Positions 57,733 to 64,000 of a stretch of DNA of 64,000 nucleotides are shown here, piece after piece. Under the pieces are notes generated by a model that was given only the letters and a program-made list of their open reading frames with translations, was not told where the DNA came from and made no database searches. Origin of the DNA: Branchiostoma floridae. Lineage: Eukaryota > Chordata > Leptocardii > Amphioxiformes > Branchiostomatidae. Each line of letters begins with the position of its first letter. Position 1 is the first letter of the stretch. The stretch is taken from the NCBI RefSeq assembly GCF_000003815.2, contig NC_049979.1, positions 23,768,724 to 23,832,723 of the forward strand. Direction: 5' to 3'. Made by a program: the position numbers and the translations under genes.

Positions 57733-60700
57733 ATGCCAGAAAAAGCAAGCTCGGCATCCAAATCCGGTGGCCAAGGCCAGTACAAAGATCGTGAAAAGCC
57801 GGAGTACATCAGAACAAGTAACATCACAGCGGCCAAAGGTAAGATCTCCAGCTAAATTCTTTTGTTTTTTGTAACAAGTAAAGAACGAAATCGTTCCTTT
57901 TCAACAGGAGAGGCTCTTGACGACTGTACATTTTCACGATTTCTATTTTGTGAAATCGTGTTTTCATCACGAAACGTTACAGTAGCGGTGCCGTCATGGA
58001 AATTATGATCTAGAAGGTTCTAGAAGCGATGTGCAAGACTTGCCGGCATCTAGCGTTGTCATGTTCTTCACACCTAGATCTACCGCTGACAGACATGCGT
58101 ATTTTACCATGTAGAATAGTTGCATGAATAATCTGTATTCGGATTTTCCATGATACATAATGACTCACTGTTGCCCATACAGTTATCTTTCATACATATA
58201 CATATACATGTGCTGTCTTCGAAAGAGTATGGGAGGGGGGCATGCATGTTACTGTTATTCTTGAAATATTCGTGGTGGTTTTATGTTAGCAGTTTTCACA
58301 CACGTTTGAATGCTTCATGGCAAATATGAGCCATGTGTCCAATGTTACACAGAATGTTATTATAGTTCTGTAGCGAACAAAAAAACAAACATTCCAATGC
58401 AAAATTAAATCATTTGGAATTTGCAGTGGCCAGTGGGTACAGGATGCAGCATAATTTCACTTACATGTAGACTTGTGTACAAAATCAAAAGTGGGAGAAA
58501 TGGAACTTACAAATGCATGACGTTTGTCAGTCCTTTAATGTTTACTTTTGCATAAGTGACAACAACTTCAACCATGTGACACTTGTGACTTATGATATTA
58601 TCGAAATTTATTAATGTAAAACCCTTTTTTCATATTACAGCTGTGTCAGATGCTATCAGGACTAGCTTGGGACCAAAGGGAATGGACAAAATGGTAACAA
58701 TAAACTTATTAGATATGAAGAAGCAATTCATTGTACTTTACAGTGTTAATGCAATATCAGTAAAGTGTAACATAAAACTTTCCTAGAATAAATTTTTCCT
58801 TGTTATATTCAATTGAGGACAAGAATAAAAATAGCCAGTTCTCGCCAAAAGTGATTGATGGAATGTGAACTGTACTTAACTGTAGTGTACAGATACCCCA
58901 ATGTAACAATTAATTTAGACTTATGATATATAAGTTATATACTGGTATTACTGATAGTGCCAGTGTGCATTCTTCAGATAGATAATAGATATAAGGCAGT
59001 GTCTGATTTTGAAAACCTCTACTTGTATAGATCCAGGCATCTAATGGAGATGTGACCATCACAAATGACGGAGCTACCATTCTCAAGCAGATGCAGGTTC
59101 TCCATCCATGTGCGAAGATGGTGAGTATAGCCTTTGTAAGGAAGGTCAGCATTTTTTATCCAAATAGATGTTGGCAAAACTACTGGTCTGCTACTTAAAT
59201 CTGGCTTAGACTGGGGAAAATTCTGTCAGTGGCCTGTGTTTGTGTCAGGGGTTGGGCACAACTGGTTGTATCGTCCTTCAGTATGGGAATGTAAAGCTGT
59301 TGGTGTTATGTATGAGGGAGCTTATGGCATCAAGCCTCTGCACATAAAGAACCTAACACACTTAATAAGAAGAGTAGGGGTGACCTTGTGTGCATACTGA
59401 AAATGTGAGCCGTAGCGCATTGTACTACTAACTAACGAAAAGGTGTCATACTTCATCCTAAGCCTGAGCTCACCCACTTTACTTGGGCAAGTGCTACTGT
59501 TTATGTTGACTAATGACCAGTGACAGCTTTCTGGGGACTTAGCAGAAAGAAGTAGTACACACTGACACTCTGAAGTAATGAAGCACTAACAGGATACTCG
59601 AATTTTATTCTTAAACAGCTTGTTGAGCTGTCCAAAGCCCAGGATGTAGAAGCTGGGGATGGGACCACATCAGTTACTGTTATTGCTGGCAGTCTTCTGG
59701 ATGCTGCTAACAAGCTATTGCAGAAAGGTGGGTAATCTCTCGTACCATGGAAACAATGCACACATGAGATAAAACACATGGGGGATGTACAAAAATTTAA
59801 AAAGGTTTAAACTGTTTTGATGTTCATCTTTGAATATTCCTGGTGGTTTTATTTTTGCTTTTTTCTCGAGGACACCATGGAAATCTTTCCCTTATACCGC
59901 AAACTTCAGTCCCCAAGGAAATATATGAAGTCCAGTATTTCCATTTTTTTTCCATTTATAACATGGTTGGACCATTATGCTATGTAGCCTGCATGCTAAC
60001 ACATAATGTCGCTTGTGTGTATATCAGGTATCCACCCAACAACGATCTCAGAAGCATTCAAGAAAGCAGCAGCCAAGTCTGAGGAGATCTTGACTGAGAT
60101 CGCCACTCCTGTGGACCTGGCTGACAGGGATTCTCTTGTCAAAAGTGCCTCAACATCTCTCAACTCAAAGGTAGGGGTCGCAGCCAATCTTGCTCTGCCC
60201 ATTTCTTAGGCCTCAACAAGTAATTTTTTTTTGGATGGCATCGTCTGCAGATTCCAGATCTAAAGCGCAAGAGCCCCCCCCCCCCAAAACAACATGGGTT
60301 AAAAAAGCAAATAAATGCATTTAAACTTGCGACGGTTGAATTTCACAGTGCTTATTGGATAGTGAGTGAGTGAGTGTGTGTGTGTTTGGCTTTGCTATAG
60401 TGCTGTAGTTACATACCACTACAGTAATGGAAACACAGGTGACCTTACAGACAGCAAGTTGGAAACCATGTACTAGTGACTCACCAAGGGTGCTACAGAC
60501 AGGCATTAAACTTGCCTGTAACACTTTCAAGCCCTGCATAGTACTGTACAATGTGTAGCACGTTTATGTAGTGCTTACTCAAGAGAGTAGGTTGGCAGAA
60601 AACAGATTAAAAATGGACTTAACCGTTAAGAGGTCACTGAAAATGCAAATATAAGATGGCTCCATTTACAGTACTTTCCCTTTTTGGGTATTCTCTTGAA

Positions 60701-63700
60701 CTAGTTAGAAGAGAAAATACATTGCAACTTAATACCCTTTCCTTCCCAGGTTGTTTCCCAGTACTCCTCCCTGTTGGCCCCCATGGCTGTGGATGCTGTG
60801 ATGAGGGTCATTGACCCTGCAACTGCCAAAAATGTGGATCTGAAGGACATTAAGATGATCAAGAAGCTGGGGTGAGAAAGTGTTCACTGTTTTACATGAG
60901 TAGGATGCTTGCTGTATGAGTGAATGAAGAAAAAAATGATAAACCAAAAGTGATAATGGTAACAATGGTGAAATGGTATGGTACTACAATTGGTGATGTG
61001 CAACGAAGTTGATATGATTTGTATGTATGCAGAATCAACTTGGTATGAAAAAAATCTTAGGAACGTGATTGGGAAAGAGTAGAAGTAAACCGGAACTGAA
61101 AGTAAGACAAAATAAAATCATTCCGCTTGATCAGTTGCACTGTTTTTTTCTTCTTTTTATGAATAAATGTAGTACATGTATTTATATTTTTTGCCATGCC
61201 TGTTACTAGCTTTAGCTACGCTTGGGTCCAGAAAAGAGGATGTGGAAAGTGTGAGTAGAGACATTGATACTTTCCTGTCTGATGTTATTGTGTGTTTTTC
61301 AGTGGCACTATTGAGGACTCTGAGCTGATCGACGGTGTAGTGTTTGACCAGAAGCATGCTGGGGCACCAGGGGCTCCATCCAAGATGGAGAAGGCCAAGA
61401 TTGGCCTCATCCAGTTCTGCCTCTCACCTCCCAAAACTGATGTAAGTAGACAACACAAATCTGGATAGACTAAAAAATCTTAGAGTAACTTTTGTGAAAT
61501 GTGTCTTACTACCTGGATGTGTAACTTTTATCTGTGTACTGATATTGATAGGAACTCTCAAAACGTAATGGTGAAATTGGTTAAGGTACTGCTTCAACCT
61601 GCTATTGCTAGATTAACCTAGGACTGACGTGGATACTTACCTGAAATGTTGACAATATGTTTATTTTGGTTGAATACGACTTGTATCATTGTACATCATA
61701 GATAGTGGTACTGTGCGGCCAGGCTAGTAGACACAAGACTGAGAGGTCGTAGATTCGATCCCTGGCTAAACGTTGTGTCCTTTGGAAAAGCTCCTCACAT
61801 GACTTCCTTCACTCCACCCATGTGTAAAAATGGGTACCTGGCTTCAGGTTGGAAAGGTTTGACAATGGAAGGAGAGGGATGGGCTCCGCCTTTCAATACC
61901 ATACCCTAGACACAGTGGACAACAAGCCACTGCCCCTATGTCCACATAAAAGGCGAAGGAACTACCTTTACCACTTTTCTTGACAGATGGAGAACCAGGT
62001 GATTGTGTCGGACTACTCCCAGATGGACCGTGTGCTGAGGGAAGAGAGAGCCTACATCCTGAACCTGGTCAAGCAGATTAAGAAGGCTGGCTGCAATGTT
62101 CTCCTCATTCAGAAGTCCATTCTCAGGTTTGTACAGAATAATGTATGCAGGTTGTAACGAAATTTGGTATGATATGTACTTGAAAGTAGTGTATTACATA
62201 AACAAACTCTCAAGAACATATCACAGTGTAATATACAGCACTATCCCAGAAAGTATTAATTTTTTTCCAATAATCAGTGGCAAAATCAACTGTCAACAAA
62301 AACTAGGCACCTTTCAAAATCAAATCTTAACCAGTCTGCTCATACAGCAGTTGCAGTGTGTCATCAGACATATACAGGAGTTGTTGTCCTGTGATTACAA
62401 TTAAATTCATCACTGTTTCTGTTGGCTGTTTGGCCATTGTAGCATCTTTGCATACAATATCTTTTCCGGTACGACATTCAAAGACTCTATGGCCCTATAT
62501 CATCTTTCCATATGTGAACAAGACCTTATATGATACAATCTGCCAAAGTGCCATATGTGCCATTGTTGGTAATTGTGTGTATGTGTGAACTTCATACAGC
62601 AAATTTGACATTGTGGCTCGTTTATGTACAGAGATGCTGTGAATGACCTTGCTCTACACTTCCTGGCCAAGATGAAGATTATGGTTGTCAAGGACATCGA
62701 GAGGGAGGACATCGAGTTTGTTTGCAAGGTATGAAGATTGTGTAATGTTTTTGTCTTGTAGTGTGGTGTAGTCAGCTTTTAAAGTGAAACTAAAATGTAA
62801 GGTTCAAACCCATACCATATCATATATTTCCCAAAGTTATGTTCTCAGCTGTATTACAAAGTAAGTAGAAGTAACAAGTGCCTTTTGTCCCTGTAGAGCC
62901 TTGGCTGTCGGCCCATCGCCAGCGTCGACCACTTCCAGCCAGACATGCTCGGACAGGCCGAGCTCGTGGAAGAACTCCAGGTCGGCTCAGGCAAAGTGGT
63001 CAAGGTAAGGATGACATACAGGGTTTAACTTAGGAATGGTACCTTGGAATGGACCTATCATATGCATATGTAACTTGTTCTACACTTTTGTAGCATTAGC
63101 CATTGGTAGTGGAAGATACCAATTTGTCTCAACTATTGTTCCATTTAGTCTGAAGAATGATGAATTAAACAAATTGCCAATGATAATTACCTTTGCAAAG
63201 AAGGTTGTTTTTGGTGTCTTTTGTGGTTTTGTGTGGGCAGCATAACTCTAAGAACCTGTGGATGGATATGGTCAAGTTCGATATTGGGCCTCAGCGGTAC
63301 TGCATGAGATTTTCTGGCTTTGATATCTTGTATTCTGGACGTGTTTGTGTTAGTGGTCAGACCTATAGCTGATCCTTGTTTTTACCAACAGATCACAGGA
63401 GTACAGAACCCGGGCAGGACCGTGTCTGTGGTGCTCAGGGGCTCCAACAAACTTGTCCTGGAGGAGGCTGACCGCTCCCTCCATGATGCACTCTGTGTCA
63501 TCAGATGCCTGGTTAAGAAGAGGTGAGGCTATCTTTTGTTTTCAGCTACATAAGCATTGCTCACAACTGTTACGTAAGAGACATTTAGTTCCTGCAAGTT
63601 TTGCTGGTTAATATTGCCTTTAAGTCTTCCCCGTTGCGTACTATCAGCCCATTGGCAAACTATTGCAAAGGATATATGTCCTTATTCACGTGAGCACTTT

Positions 63701-64000
63701 ATTTCCTCTAGGCAAAGCACGTGTTCATCATGATGAGTTTGTGTTAGTCCTTACCATGAAAACTGAAAAGATAGCAATATTATAGACCTTGGTACTAAAT
63801 GTTTGGCCATTTAGAAAGAATTTAAACTGGCATCATGGGTTACTACTTCATGGCTATCAGCTAACCATTGTTGTTTTTCTGCAGATTTTTGATAGCAGGT
63901 GGAGGAGCGCCTGAGATTGAGTTGTCTGTACGCCTCAGTGCGTACTCCCGCACCCTGTCCGGCATGGAGGCGTACTGCATCAGGGCCTTCGCTGAAGCTC
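57733..64000 (+). CDS. CCT4: T-complex protein 1 subunit delta, TRiC/CCT chaperonin (3' end outside window)
   Basis: Exons 57733-57838, 58641-58693, 59031-59120, 59619-59727, 60028-60170, 60750-60871, 61303-61441, 61987-62126, 62632-62728, 62897-63004, 63392-63522 and 63885-64000 (cut by the window end). All introns are GT-AG and all phases close. The 451 complete codons cover most of a protein of about 540 aa. The product is one of eight paralogous subunits of the cytosolic ring chaperonin that folds actin, tubulin and WD40 proteins with ATP. Visible: [10 protein letters not shown] (44-53), TNDGATIL (64-71) and the ATPase loop GDGTTS (96-101, Asp97); the apical domain with [20 protein letters not shown] and [39 protein letters not shown] and [26 protein letters not shown] and [13 protein letters not shown] fit the delta paralogue rather than the others. 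About 85-90 C-terminal residues are missing. Intron 1 has a heat-shock element. Confidence 0.96.
58013..58025 (+). promoter_or_regulatory. Three-unit heat-shock element in CCT4 intron 1
   Basis: GAAGGTTCTAGAA reads as GAA-nn-TTC-nn-GAA, three perfect alternating pentamers of the HSF1 binding consensus. It lies 175 bp downstream of exon 1 of CCT4. Chaperonin subunit genes are known HSF1 targets, so a role in stress induction is plausible. A nearby imperfect palindrome, CACGATTTC...GAAATCGTG (about 57934-57959), has no assigned role. Confidence 0.55.
61700..61965 (+). repeat. tRNA-derived SINE in CCT4 intron 7
   Basis: B-box AGATTCGATCCC (about 61751-61762) with an A-box-like region upstream (GCGGCCAGGCTAGTAGAC). 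The body has TTGTGTCCTTTGGAAAAGC, CTTCACTCCACCCATGTG and GGTACCTGGCTTCAGG, the pattern I know from echinoderm and amphioxus SINEs. Ends about 20 bp upstream of the exon 8 acceptor. Confidence 0.65.

Overview
The window looks like a cephalochordate (amphioxus, Branchiostoma-like) nuclear genome. The genes have many short introns, the proteins align residue by residue with vertebrate orthologues I know, and the spaces between exons are full of small DNA-transposon derivatives, tRNA-derived SINEs and minisatellites. The species call rests on recalled families, not on a search. There are three N gaps (3134-3393, 5702-5801, 27277-27435).

Layout. (1) 1-12249 holds no convincing protein-coding gene. 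It carries a hAT-like element at the left edge, repeats, SINE pieces, and probably the 5' non-coding part of the next gene. (2) 12305-14300 (+) is a two-coding-exon Vang/Strabismus planar-polarity gene with one apparent extra base. (3) 19221-25582 (-) is a complete ten-exon HSF2BP gene (337 aa). (4) 26093-26377 (-) is a small open reading frame built on a duplicated exon of the PP2A scaffold gene. (5) 27749-36710 (-) is a complete 17-coding-exon PPP2R1A gene (589 aa, the human length). (6) 38356-41409 (+) is a two-exon kexin/furin-type proprotein convertase with unusual insertions (793 aa). (7) 48877-57191 (-) is a four-exon sphingosine-1-phosphate phosphatase (SGPP) gene with an apparent 1-base frame break in exon 1. 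(8) 57733 to the window end (+) is CCT4, the delta subunit of the TRiC chaperonin, 12 exons present and the 3' end missing.

Gene order. Vang and HSF2BP converge. PPP2R1A and the convertase diverge, as do SGPP and CCT4, the latter pair with start codons only 541 bp apart. No operon-like or pathway cluster is evident; the genes are ordinary housekeeping and developmental loci. Exon boundaries were read by eye from GT/AG sites and checked by phase arithmetic, which closes exactly for HSF2BP, PPP2R1A, the convertase and CCT4.

I found no strong candidate for a new multi-gene system. The most interesting material is mobile DNA with readable ends: a TIR family with 5-bp target duplications in two sizes, a 568-bp foldback element with about 165-bp arms and a 9-bp duplication, two hAT-like elements, and a 1.77-kb element ending 39 bp past an SGPP exon. 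Next are the PP2A exon duplicate that lost its splice donor and stop together, the divergent convertase, and a three-unit heat-shock element in CCT4 intron 1.
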